In this document: piece by piece, positions 45,225 through 55,981 of the stretch
Numbering within the stretch: the stretch's first letter is position 1
Layout of the letters: every line of letters begins with the position of its first letter
Assembly: GCA_024291935.2 (NCBI GenBank)
Contig: CM044314.1
Location: 24,278,001-24,342,000, forward strand
Source of the DNA: Okapia johnstoni
Lineage: Eukaryota > Chordata > Mammalia > Artiodactyla > Giraffidae
Reading direction: 5' to 3'
DNA: 64,000 nt
Made by a program: the position numbers and the translations under genes
Notes under the pieces: generated by a model
What the model was told of the DNA's origin: nothing
Seen by the model: the letters and a program-made list of their open reading frames with translations, nothing else
Databases searched by the model: none

Positions 45225-45503
45225 GACTTCTGCTGCTGCTGCTGCTGCTAAGTCGCTTCAGTCGTGTCCGACTCTGTGCGACCCCATAGACGGCAGCCCA
45301 CCAGGCTCCGCCGTCCCTGGGATTCTCCAGGCAAGAATACTGGAGTGGGTTGCCATTTTCTTCTGCAATGCATGAAAGTGAAAAGTGAAAGTGAAGTTGC
45401 TCAGTTGTGTCCGAGTCTTCACGACCCCATGGACTGCAGCCTACCAGGCTCCTCCGTCCATGGGATTTTCCAGGCAAGAGTACTGGAGTGGGGTGCCATT
45501 GCC
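45225..45503 (-). mobile_element. Bov-A2 dimeric SINE
   Basis: Antisense: (CTG)n then AAGTCGCTTCAGTCGTGTCCG.., the linker GCATGAAAGTGAAAAGTGAAAGTGAAG, and a second monomer ending GGTGCCATTGCC. Short duplication TTCTGAT on both sides (45218-45224, 45504-45510). Confidence 0.93.
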
Positions 45504-45599
45504 TTCTGATTAACAGCAGCACCCAAACCAACCATGACCAAGAGGAAAACACTTTAAATCAGGAAATACTGAAATAACTTTGTATCTGCCAAATCCAGA

Positions 45600-45627
45600 A
45601 AGAGAGAGAAAGAGAGAGAGAGAGAGA
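45600..45627 (+). repeat. (GA)n microsatellite
   Basis: AGAGAGAGAAAGAGAGAGAGAGAGAGA tract. Confidence 0.85.
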
Positions 45628-46002
45628 CGCATGCCATCACCGGTGCTCTGATTTCATTTATTTATTTATTTTCAGATAGAAAGCCTTCACCTCTCCTTTT
45701 TTGGTCCCTTAAGCTTTCCTTGCTAGTGGTTTGAAAATGTCTTTTATTCTATGACATTATAGGAAAGGCGCTTTTGGAGCCATAGTTTAGTTATAAATGA
45801 CTCTCACACAACTGTTTTTTATTTCCATTTTGTTTCACTGACTGAGAATGTAAATTGAACTTTAGTGCTATTGTGCTTTGTTCTGCCTCTCTTTGTGGAA
45901 ATGTGTTCTGAATTAAAGCCCACGAATAAACCAGAGCGGTCCCAAATATTGCCCTTCAGCTTTTGACTAGCCTGAGAGCCAAGAAAAGATAGAGAATGTG
46001 GT

Positions 46003-46076
46003 TTTATGAGCCCCAGATGGCGTAGTGGGTGTCATGATGTCTTTATGCGGAGAGGTCACGGGTTCAGTCTCCATCT
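46003..46076 (+). pseudogene. tRNA-like sequence (degenerate, tRNA-Val-like)
   Basis: CCAGATG (near 46013) can pair with CATCTGG (near 46071) as a 7-bp acceptor-like stem. Between them lie box A-like GGCGTAGTGGGT and box B-like GGTCACGGGTTCAGTC, in the order of a tRNA. Alignment by eye is best to tRNA-Val. The T-stem does not pair, so it is not a working tRNA; it is a tRNA pseudogene or a tRNA-derived SINE head. Confidence 0.4.
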
Positions 46077-46554
46077 GGAGCCAGCTCAGAGCCACTTTGT
46101 ATCCAGAGGAGTCAAGACGGGATCTTGGGAAGGGGAAGTGGTGCCCCCTCCACCTCCCCACGCGACCTTGATCAGGGTCCATCATCTGCGCCTTTGATGT
46201 AGAGCAAAACATTATCCTGAATGATTTCCCCACAATCTCTTGTCTCCACCAACTTTATCTTTGCTACGACCCCATGTTAGCTTCTTCCCTGCTCATTACT
46301 GGGAAACTGACAGCATCCTTTTATTTACTCTCTCCTGAAGCAGGTATGAAACTCCAGAGAAATACTTTCTGAACATTCTTATGCTATAGTCCTTGGGGAA
46401 AGAATAGCTAAAAGAAATTTTCTGAGACCATTTTCTGCTTCTCTCCAGAGAAGACATAAATCTAGACATAGTGATGGCTTGGCTCTTAAATAAAACTGAT
46501 ATGGTAAAATCATAATTGATTTGTGTCATTGTTATTAATTCATGTACCTTTTTT

Positions 46555-46815
46555 TCTTTCATTTTTAATTGAAAATTTTTTAAAATTGTGGTGAAATACA
46601 CTTAATGAAATTTACCATCTTAACTATTTTTTAAGCATATGGTTCTGTGGCATTAAGTACATTCACATGGCTACGTTACCACCATCCCTCCACAGAACTC
46701 TTTTTACCTTGCAAAATTGAAACTCTGTCCCCATTAAATACTAAGTTTGCATTCACCCCTCTCCCCAGCCCTGGCAATCTTAATTCGCGTACATTTGCTT
46801 GACTTTCAGGAATAA
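46555..46815 (-). mobile_element. L1 fragment, antisense
   Basis: AAATTGTGGTGAAATACACTTAATGAAATTTACCATCTTAAC, GGCATTAAGTACATTCACATGGC.., CCCCAGCCCTGGCAATC are complement-L1M landmarks. Confidence 0.75.
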
Positions 46816-48114
46816 GCTGTAGGGAAATCATTTTCCCTCCTACACTCACCCACAGCATTCTGAGCTTAGCCCAGAAAAAAGGGATCTCTCCCCCTTCACT
46901 TCAGTCAGTGCAAGGGAAGAGGGAGACTTATCTGATGGGTGTTTGGGGGGAGCTGAGGGCATCTGGATCATCCATGATATGGGAGATAACAGGCTCTCCA
47001 GATCTGGTCACTGGGCTCCACAAAATCTGGTCATTGGGCCCTGCCTTCTCAGGGACTGTAGTGGCTCAGCTCTGCCCGTGACTGGGTGGGTCTGGGGGTT
47101 GGGGGGACAGATATTAAGAAAAAGTCCTTAGAAAGTAGAGGAAAAACCCTTTTCTTCAATCTAACACTCGTGAAACTGATATTTTGATCACTGATTGTCT
47201 TATTTGTCAATTTGTTCAGAATTCAGGAGAAGAAAAGAGAGGTGTTATTTTTTGCTCCCTCCTAATCTCAACACAAACTTGAGAACATTGAGCATGTCTT
47301 CCATTTTAAACTATGAACATATTTTAGTCAATCTGTAGGCATATCTTTGAAGATTCCTTTAATTCAACTTTCTGCTCAAGTCATACACCAACCTTGGTGA
47401 GAAAGAGCCAGTTTCCCTTATTATTGATAACTAGCACCTTCCCATTTCGCACAAGACTAAATAAATCTTGGCCTCAATTCTACTAGGACTGTAACTGTTG
47501 CCCATGAGAGAAGCAGTCAGGTCACTGACTTTATACCATTGTTAACTGGAATTCACCTGAAAGAAAGAATTATTACTACTTCCCCACTTATTTACTTACT
47601 CAAGATTTTATTTTGTATCAGTATGAACTTTCAGATATTTATTTGTTCAAAGAGTTAGATTCCATTATGTACTTGACTGCTCCATTTGTCATCCCTTGGG
47701 TTCAAATTCTGGTGCCCTGTCTCCCTCCTGGCATGTGTGTAATTGATGCAAAATGGTCCTAAAGTCAGAGGCAGCCTTTGTTTTACATTAGTTACTATTC
47801 CAACTGGTGCTCCATGCCAAAGGCATTGGACTTTTTCTAATATCTTAATATAATATCCTGCCAATTAATCTGGATTTAATGATTAAATTTTTAGTTATAA
47901 AAAGTTTGTTATTCATGTGAGGTTTTGCCAGGTTTTTGAGGAAATCAAATGAGTCCCTGACAAAGTATACGGGTTCATTAAATGCTAAATTGTTGATTGT
48001 GGTTATTGCTCTGATCTCTCAGGAACAGTATCATTATAAATAGGACAATTCAGAAATATGCAAGCAGAAACAAGATTTTTCTGAATTTCATTCAGAAAAA
48101 AATTCCTCATTTAC
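46816..48114. other. Unassigned intergenic DNA
   Basis: Nothing recognised; no splice-flanked open frame. Confidence 0.4.
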
Positions 48115-48308
48115 ATAGAAAGTCGCTCAGTTATGTTTAACTCTTTGATACCCTATGGACTGTAGCCTGCCAGGCTCCTTTGTCCATGGAATTCTCCAGG
48201 CAAGAATACTGGAGTGTCTAGCTATTCCCTTCTCTAGGGGATCTTCTCGACCCAAGGATCAAACCCAGGTCTCCTGCACTGCAGGCAGATTCTTTACCAT
48301 CTGAGCCT
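48115..48308 (-). mobile_element. Bov-tA SINE
   Basis: Antisense copy from AGAAAGTCGCTCAGTTATG to CATCTGAGCCT, missing its last head bases. Confidence 0.92.
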
Positions 48309-50599
48309 ATATATACATATAATTTTGCTTTTAAGTGTTACATCTTTGAAGACATCTTCAAATATGTCTTCTTTAAAGGTTACTCCCCTCTCCCCTAAAC
48401 TAACTCTATCACTAATCAAGTTACTCTTTTCATTGTTACCTTTGTGGAGAAGGATTAAGGAGGGTGATTTTTGTCCTTGTCGCTTTCCTGAACATTTAAA
48501 GTTTTTATACAATGAACACATATTTTTTTTTCTATTATAATAAATTGTCATTTTAAAGATTTTATAATGTACCCTTAAGCCCTGCTTGAAATGAAGTAGA
48601 AATCTCACTTTGTTGAAGAGACAGGATATCTTTCCTATTCTGTTTCTTGTATTAAGATGCTCAGTTGTTTTCCCCTTGGACACACACACTTGTTTATTTA
48701 CACATCAGAATGGTGTTAGGGAGATTATTTTGTTAGCTTGTAACATACACACAATTGGATTCATCGTTCTCCTTTTAAAAATAGTACCACCAGGAAAATG
48801 TGATCTGTTCAAATTTCCCCAATACAGTAAAGAATTTTAATTTACTTATGTTTTGGCTTTGAGAAACAGGATTGCTTAAACAAACTCCCTCCAGACCATG
48901 GAATGCTGTGGGCCAAGTATTGGATTAAATTCAACAAGCGCATTTTCTTACCTAACTGTAACCGTATAGGCATATTAGCACTGTTTTAATACAGTATTTG
49001 CTCAACAAGTTCTGTTACTATCTTGAATGGAGTTTTAACCTAGATGGGTTTAATTCAGAAAACTCTTTCTACAGAAATAAACCTCGAAAGCATTGTTATT
49101 CAAGAAAACCTTTGAGATACAGCTGCCCAGGCTGAATTCCAGGTGAGATGGAACGAACTAAGCGGCTTTAAGCAGTGTCCCTGATGGTTCAGGAAACGCT
49201 GGAGGGGCAAGGGAGGCCCTGGCACTGGGGAGGTTCCCCCCAGGGACCCAAATCCCATGGCCTCACAACTTCTGGTCGCTGAGCTGATCCAAGTCCCCAG
49301 AGCAATTATTTGCATAGAATATTCCTCTGGTTAAAATCTCCAGGCTGTTTGCTTATTTAATGAAACTGAATGACCCTGTCCTGGGAGAAGGCTGGTGGGA
49401 TAGAGAAGGTGGGGATGGTAGTGGTGATGGAGACACCTCTCATGGGAAAGATTCTGATCTTTGACATATTGATTATTTTGACCTGAAAACATTTGAGAAA
49501 CAGCAGGTGAAAGAAGGGCTCTGACCTCCTGCTTCCCACCTAAAAGCAAGTCATCAATTTCCAGTGATAGAGCGCCCTCTCCATACGAAGCAGAGAATAT
49601 TCTTATTTCCTGAGACAGAGTCAACACCGAGATGGATCCTCACAAACAAACCTTACTAAAACTACCGTTATCTTCCATTCGTTTCCCTCATAGATTGATC
49701 TTCTTGCAATTCACTGCCCCTAGAAGCATAAATTTCTTTCCCTTTGTCCTGTTTCCATACTCTTTCACTCTTCATTAAAAATGGTATATAAACTCTCAGG
49801 CCTAACCACTTCTTTGGGGTTTTCATTTTATTTCTGTGAGGCTACCTCATATGGATATAAAATAAACCTTTATCTCCTCCTAATATGTTTTTTATTTGTG
49901 TGTGTGTGGGGGAGGTGTGGTGTCAGTTTAATTTGCATTGTCCCAGGGACAGAACACAAGAGGCTGTGGAAAAGGATTTTTCCCTCTCCTTACATCTTTT
50001 TTTTTTTTTCTTACAGCATCTATTGACTCTTCTTTATCCACTTAAGCAAAGCTTGCTCACAGAGCCCCTGCAGCTCAGGGAAATTTGAGCTCTTTTCATT
50101 GTAAAAGTAAAAAAAAGAAAGCTCCATCTGTTAGTTTTTGGGGGGAGCTTAAGATTTAGACTGGTGTTTAATGAGTAAATTAACCTTGTTTGGGATGATG
50201 AGCCCCTTTGAGAATCTGATGGAAGCTACAGACTCTCTTCCCAGAAGAACCCACTTGTGTATAATGAGGGTAGGTGGTCCCTCCTTACCGCATTCAAAGG
50301 CATTTCTTGCTAATTTATGGGAGATGATCAGGGAACACTCCCCAGGGTGCTGTGGGCTTGGGAGGAGGGCTCTAACTGACACCTCATGTCTGGGTCCATG
50401 GCTTCTCATACATTGGTGCAGGCCTCAACCAGTAGTTCTTTAGAAAGTTGAGATGTCCCTGCAGTAGCTAAGGAGTGGTTATCAGTCCTTTTCAAATGAT
50501 CTCTTGTCTAAACAACATTTTTTTAAAAAACTGAATTGTTGTGAGCACTCCTCTCAGTAGATAAAAGAGAAGAAATTGTAACTTCATCTTGCTTGCCCA
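48309..50599. other. Unassigned intergenic DNA
   Basis: No SINE, LINE or exon is recognised across about 2.3 kb. Open frames of up to 131 codons show no domain. Confidence 0.4.
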
Positions 50600-50765
50600 C
50601 TCCAAGATGTCTTGGGCAAGTGTCCTAGTCTCTGTGTTTCTCAGTTCTCTCATTTGTAAAATTGGGGTAATAATAGTATCATCAAATAGCATTGTTGGGA
50701 GGATCAGATTGGCTAATATGTGTAAAACTAAAAACTGTCCCTGGTACCTGGTAAGTGTTGTCTAA
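50600..50765 (-). mobile_element. MIR SINE
   Basis: GGGCAAGTGTCCTAGTCTCTGTGTTTCTCAGTTCTCTCATTTGTAAAATTGGGGTAATAATAGTATC is a clear antisense MIR core, followed by TGTCCCTGGTACCTGGTAAGTG. Confidence 0.82.
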
Positions 50766-51029
50766 ATAGCATTGATTTGATGGTCAGTGGACTCAGTGAT
50801 TTCTAAGGTTCTTTCCTGCTCTAAAAATCAGAAAAGCTACCTCTGTATATTAATCTACTACCCTGTTGGCATACTTTGTTTCACTTAATTCCCTAAATAA
50901 TCCCAGTTGGATTAGATTGCCTTGTTAGAAGAGAAGAGACTGAAGTTGAATAATTTGCCTAAGATTACACAGTGGTTGGTTCAGTCTCAAAGATGACACA
51001 GCCAATCTATCAGGGGAAAGAATCTGAAA

Positions 51030-51103
51030 AGAAATACACATACATATAAAACTGAATCACTGTGCTGTATACCTTAAACTAACATGATACTGTAAATCAA
51101 CTA
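51030..51103 (+). mobile_element. Cetartiodactyl L1 3' end fragment
   Basis: CTGAATCACTGTGCTGTATACCTTAAACTAACATGATACTGTAAATCAACTATG is the sense end of the L1 family that also left pieces at 44090 and 63380. Confidence 0.7.
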
Positions 51104-51322
51104 TGCGCTGTGTGCTAAGTTGCTTCAGTTGTGTCTGACTCTTTGTGACCCTATGGACTGTAGTCCACCAGGCTCCTCTGTCCATGGGATTCTCCAGGGA
51201 AAAGTACTGGAGTGGCTTGTCATTCCCTTTTCCAGGGGTTCTTCCCGACCCAGGGATTAAACCCACATCTCCCGCGTCTCCTGCATTGGCAGGTAGATTT
51301 TTTTTACAATTGAGTCACTGGA
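51104..51322 (-). mobile_element. Bov-tA SINE
   Basis: Antisense copy from GTGTGCTAAGTTGCTTCAGTTG to TTGAGTCACTGGA, with an expanded T run at 51298-51304. Confidence 0.92.
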
Positions 51323-51801
51323 GTAAAAGGAACAAATAATTCAGTCTAGAAATGCCTACATACTGGATGATTCTGACTATACCACATTCTTCAAAAGGCA
51401 AAATAATGGAGATAGTAAAACACTGGTGGTTGTCATTGGAGGCAGAGGAGCAAGGGATGAACAGGCAGAGCTCAGAATGTTTTTAGGGCAGTGAAACTAT
51501 TCTGTATAACACTATCAGGATAAACATATACTTTAATACATTTGTCCAAACCCATAAAATGTACAATATCAAGAGTGCACTCTAAGGTAAACTGTGGATT
51601 TGGGGTGATGATAATGGGTTAATGTTGGCTCCTCCTTGGTAACAAATGTACCATTCTGGTGAGTGATGTTGATAATGGGGGAAGCTAAGCATATAAAGAG
51701 TTAAAGGATTTATGAGAAATTTCTGTACCTTTGTCTCAATTGTTATGGGCCTAAAACTACTCTAAAATATAAAAATCTTAAAAAAAAAAAAAAAAAAAAA
51801 A
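51323..51801 (+). mobile_element. L1 3' end with poly(A)
   Basis: TCTAAGGTAAACTGTGGATTTGGGGTGATGATAATGGGTTAATG.., GGTAACAAATGTACCATTCTGGTGAGTGATGTTGATAATGGGGGA, CCTAAAACTACTCTAAAATATAAAAATCTT then a pure A tract (51779-51801). It is an L1M 3' UTR. Confidence 0.82.
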
Positions 51802-51939
51802 GACAGCCAGAATGCTGTCATTTAGCCCTAATCTCCTTAAATCACAGACTGTGAGAAGTTATTTTCCACATAGAGAATAAGGGGTTAGAACCTGAAGAAA
51901 AAAGAAAGCTTACACATCAGTTAGGAAAGAGCAAGGAAT

Positions 51940-52430
51940 TCAAAGTGTGTAAAATGAGTGGACAGTGGACAGTAGAAGAAGAAATCTACATACATGATCA
52001 ACAAATCTGTGATAAATGCCCAGCCTCACTGGCTATCAGCAAATTCAAATTACAATGACAGTGGGAGGGCTTCCCTTGTGGTCCAGTAGTTAAGAATTCA
52101 CTTTTCAATGCAAGGGACACCGGGTGGATCTCTAGTCCGGGAAGATTCCACATGCCATGGGGCAACTGAGCCCATGCTAGAGCCCGTGATCTGCAAAAAG
52201 AGAAGCCATGGCAAAGAGAAGCCCACAGACCACAACTAGAGAAAGCCTGTGTGCAGCAACAAAGACCCACCACAGTAAAACAAATAAATAAACAAATCTT
52301 TAAAAATAATGACACCGCGAAACCATCGGATAAACCATTTGAAGTGCTGGTGAGGACTGAGGGAAATGTGACTTGTCTCTACTAATCTCTCACTAGCTTT
52401 AAACTTCTCATATGACTGCTGTAAAGTTCC
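51940..52430 (+). mobile_element. L1-like ORF2 fragment interrupted by a CHR SINE
   Basis: GATAAATGCCCAGCCTCACTGGCTATCAGCAAATTCAAATTACAATGACA resembles the L1 ORF2 3' region; the right arm CCGCGAAACCATCGGATAAACC.. GGTGAGGACTGAGGG continues it weakly. Confidence 0.5.
52061..52307 (+). mobile_element. CHR-2-type SINE
   Basis: Sense: GGGCTTCCCTTGTGGTCCAGTAGTTAAGAATTCAC.., CACATGCCATGGGGCAACTGAGCCC, (AAAT)n tail. Duplication AATGACA at 52054-52060 and 52308-52314. Confidence 0.9.
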
Positions 52431-53671
52431 ATGCTACTATTATTTCTCATTCTTTGTATGTATATTAATTAAGCTGTGTTAGGTAGCAAGGAATTGTAGA
52501 GGAGGAAAAGCTTTATCTACCTTCTTAGTTTCTGTAGCTGCATTTTCAAATTAAACTGGCAAAAGACTGATTAACAGGAGGAAAAAGCACACACATTTTC
52601 TTTGATGTTAATTTAAATTTTTATGTGTACACAAAGGACTTTATAGAATAAAAGTAAGGACCCCAAGGGGTGCTTAGACCTGGAGGCATGTATGTCATTT
52701 TAACAAAGAGTGATAAACTGTGGAGATGCAACGAGATAAAGGAAAGGGATTTAAGTTAGGCTTCTAGAGGTAGTAAATACATGGGAGAAAGCAGTGAGAG
52801 ATAAGGGTTATTTAGTAGGACTTGTTTATGCAGACTTATCACCTCCATCTTTAGTAATAAAGGTGATTCTTCCCTCTTGGTACGGAAGAGGGGTACACCT
52901 TCACAAACAGAAACTTCTGCCCTGTTTTTAGGTAGATAGAGGGAGGTGAGAGAGCTTTTCCTACAGCTGCCGCTTCTCAACTGCCTTCAGTTCAAAATAA
53001 TCCTTACGCCAAAGTGAAATATGTTAGAGTGTATTCTCCAGATTCTTCCCAGAACATAGCATCCATCTAAAAATAGCACAAATACCTTGATTGCTCCCTT
53101 AAAGAGACGTGGAAAAGGAAGCAATCCCAAGGGTGGATTGACAACTTCCCATGTGCTTCAAGGCTCCAGGCTCATTCCAGCTCTGCTCCTCCATCAGTGT
53201 GTTAGCAATGGTTTTCACTGGGATAAGGCTGCACCAGCTCCAAATATCACAGCCTGAGTAACAAGGAGAGTAGCAGGAAGTTTAAACCAGTCCCTGTAGA
53301 TGTCTCCCTGCCTTTCCTTGGTCAGGGCTGTGCCACACTACACCCCGTTCAGTAAGTGACCAAGGCACCCTGGATGATCATGCCTGGCCATGACTCTTCC
53401 CCTGGGAGGGACCATACTATAGGCCCCTGTTCTGAGGACATCCACAATGACTGTCACAATAGAAGATCTGTATTTTCCCTCTATGGAAGTTTAGGATTAT
53501 CAATTCTCCCTGGTGTTCTGGGTGGAAATAGATAACTCTAAACCTTGTGTTCTTTAATTCAGCTTTGGCTAGAATATTTGGTTGAAGCAGAAGTATTCAA
53601 TAAAAGAAACCTGAGTGAATGGGAATCCATTAACCTTTAAAATTTTTTCAGTTGTTTCTTTCTATGCCCTG
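52431..53671. other. Unassigned DNA, possibly holding an old LTR
   Basis: 52.5-53.02 kb has LTR-like traits (polyadenylation-like AATAAA, repeated purine blocks) but no terminal TG/CA pair or family match I can defend. 53.02-53.67 kb is unassigned. Confidence 0.3.
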
Positions 53672-53800
53672 CTGTGTGTGCACGCTCAGTCATGTCTGAC
53701 TCTTTGTGACCCCACGGACTGGATGTAGCCCACCAGGCTCTTCTGTCCATGAAATTTTGCAGGCAAGAAAACTGGAGTGGGTTGCCATTTCCTTCTCCAT
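53672..53800 (-). mobile_element. Bov-tA SINE, partial
   Basis: TGTGCACGCTCAGTCATGTCTGACTC.. to GGGTTGCCATTTCCTTCTCC; the tRNA-derived half is missing. Confidence 0.9.
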
Positions 53801-54129
53801 CTTTATTTCTACATCTTCATTTAATTAGATACTGTTCGTCCTAGAATGATTTTCTAATTTTCTTATATTTTCTTATATTTTCCATTTCTCCATTCTTCTT
53901 ACCCTGATATTTCCTTAACTTTATCTTCCACTCCACCTACTGAACCTGCAAAAAAAAATTAGGCTATTTTTTGGTCTCTGGTAATTATTCTCAACTCACA
54001 AATGCAGAGTTTTCTCTACTATTTCTGATGATACCCAACCATAGAAATGTGTGTGTAAATAATTCTTTACCTGATTATGTCTGGCTGGTTCATTTGGTTT
54101 AGACCCTCCCACAAAGGCAATTTTACTCC

Positions 54130-55026
54130 ATCTATTCATATTGAAGAGTCAGGTGCTGAGAAGCTGGCTGTTCATGTGTGAAGGAGGCTGTGGCTGGTAT
54201 CCCCAACAAGAGTGTTCCTGGCAGGAAGCCAGTTCTTTCACTTCACATGTCAGCACATGGAGGTTTTTTCTCCAAAGAAGCACCCTCAGAGGGAGTGGTC
54301 CTGGGCAGTGACAGCCTGCCTGCCAGAATTCTAGAATGTACTGGACAGAGAGGCCATCCACTTACTCCTTTGAGGAAGGGCTTGTTGCCCCCAGCTGTCA
54401 GTTCCTTCAGGGTCTGTCTCAGTTGTAGGGAGCCCTTTACCTCAGGAGCAGCAGCCCTCCAATGCTGACCAGGGAGACAGTCTGCTATCTGTGACTGGAC
54501 TTGAACTTGAGCAGCAGGCCAGGCCTACTCACCATGAAGAGAATAGCCTGGCAGGGAGCTTCTGGGTCCTTCAAAGTCCTAGGTTTAACTCTGTTGAAAG
54601 TGACCACTGTCTCCTTGGGGACTTGGTAAATGCTGAGTTCTCTCTTGCAAAACTTGTAGTAGCAGTCATAGCAGACATTGTTGATGCTACATTCCTTCAG
54701 GGCTCATATCTGCCCCTCTGTGGCCCCTACAGCAAGTGCCTGTGGCCACTGGAGCTTGTGCAACATGGGCAAGAATGTGTGGAGCAGCCCTCATTCAGAG
54801 GCGCAGGCGTGGGGCCACGAATCAGCCTTCTGGCTCATCAAACAGTCAACTGGGAGGGTCCCAGCAGGACTGAGCCCCTGATGCCTCCTGCTACGCTGCA
54901 GGTGCTTCTGGGGATCACCGCCCAGATACACTGCTGTCATTTTAATCCTTATTTCAGAGTCTGCGTTTGGGGGAGCCCAAACTCAGTCACAGTGAGTCAG
55001 TAGCTATTCAATAGGCACCAAGTTAG
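54130..55026. other. Unassigned mid-GC block with a 170-codon open frame
   Basis: 54491-55003 (+) is stop-free for 170 codons. The predicted peptide shows no motif, signal sequence or domain that I recognise, and the reported start is not needed for any known gene. The text reads like an old dispersed element rather than an exon. No function is proposed. Confidence 0.3.
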
Positions 55027-55189
55027 ATGCCCTGCACAACTGGCTTGATGCTGGTCATGGGCGTCTATTCTGATTGGCTGTCGGTTGTGGGCATCCACTC
55101 TGAACGACTGTTGCTGGAATCAGGGCTCTGTGCTTCGTGTGTTGGGTATCCTATCACCTCTGCCCTGTGGAATGGCCACATGTCACTAG

Positions 55190-55300
55190 GAAGCTGCTTG
55201 TCTCACCTCATTTCACAGAAGGGGAAACTGAGGTTCCAAACGTTGCTTGAGGTCACAGAGCTAAGAAATCGAGAGTCTGTTATTGAAATTCCACCTTCTA
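55190..55300 (+). mobile_element. MIR SINE
   Basis: CTCATTTCACAGAAGGGGAAACTGAGGTTCCAAACG..GAGGTCACAGAGCTAAGAAATCGAGAG is a clear sense MIR core. Confidence 0.82.
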
Positions 55301-55327
55301 TTTCCAGGGTCCATTTTTGTTCTTGCT

Positions 55328-55440
55328 TTTTTAAATCTTTTAGCTGCACTGTTTGTGGGATCTTATTCCCAGACCAGGAATTGAAAATGGGTCCCCTGCG
55401 ATGGAAGTGTGGAGTCTTAGTCACTGAAGTCCCCGGTGCC
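55328..55440 (-). mobile_element. CHR-type SINE, short
   Basis: TTAGCTGCACTGTTTGTGGGATCTTATTCCCAGACCAGGAATTGAA.., ending GTCACTGAAGTCCCC, antisense. Confidence 0.8.
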
Positions 55441-55640
55441 CTCTGTTCTTAATATGGAAGTCTGCTTCGCCTGTCCAGAAACAGAGGAAAAGTGATCCAG
55501 AAACAATATTCCATGAATATTAATGGTGTTCCCAAGACTCATTTATAAATGAGTTATTTTTGATACACAAAAGAAAAAAAAAAAAAAACACCATCATTTG
55601 AAGGAGAAAAAAATCCCAAATTTAAAAGTAGAAGGTGGGA

Positions 55641-55769
55641 GAAGGAAATGGCAGCCCACTCCAGTGTTCTTGCCTGGAGAATCTCAGGGACGGGGGAGCC
55701 TGGTGGGCTGCCGTCTATGGGGTCGCACAGAGTCGGACACGACTGAGGCGACTTAGCAGCAGCAGCAGT
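55641..55769 (+). mobile_element. Bov-A SINE monomer within the retroposed insert
   Basis: GAAGGAAATGGCAGCCCACTCCAGTGTTCTTGCC.. to GGACACGACTGAGGCGACTTAGCAGCAGCAGCAG. No separate duplication flanks it on the right, which supports its having arrived with the downstream sequence. Confidence 0.88.
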
Positions 55770-55964
55770 GCCTAGCTCAGCAATGTGTTAAAGAATTTTT
55801 GCCTTATCCAGGTAAAAGAATAATATGACATCAGGAATGTTCTTCGTTGGCCACATTTGGTGACTCGGTGTGTAGTTCAGAAAATAAAGATGTAACCTTT
55901 GTCAGTCCTCTTCGGTTTACAATAAAAAATGTACAGTGTGAGACACCAAAAAAAATCAATAAAT
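55641..55964 (+). pseudogene. Retroposed mRNA 3' end (carries a Bov-A monomer)
   Basis: The 324-base insert is bracketed by TAAAAGTAGAAGGTGGGA at 55623-55640 and 55964-55981 (18 of 18 identical, sharing base 55964). Its right end reads AATAAA at 55921-55926, then about 22 bases, then an A run with later TCAATAAATA interruptions: the layout of a cleaved, polyadenylated pol II transcript. Its left part is a Bov-A SINE monomer and the remainder (about 55770-55947) is not a repeat I know. I read it as a 5'-truncated processed copy of a transcript whose 3' UTR held a SINE. The source gene is not recognised. No coding sequence is present. Confidence 0.65.
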
Positions 55965-55981
55965 AAAAGTAGAAGGTGGGA

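Noticed and set aside
46003..46076. Functional tRNA gene
   Set aside because: The T-stem and anticodon stem do not pair, so it is kept only as a tRNA-like pseudogene.
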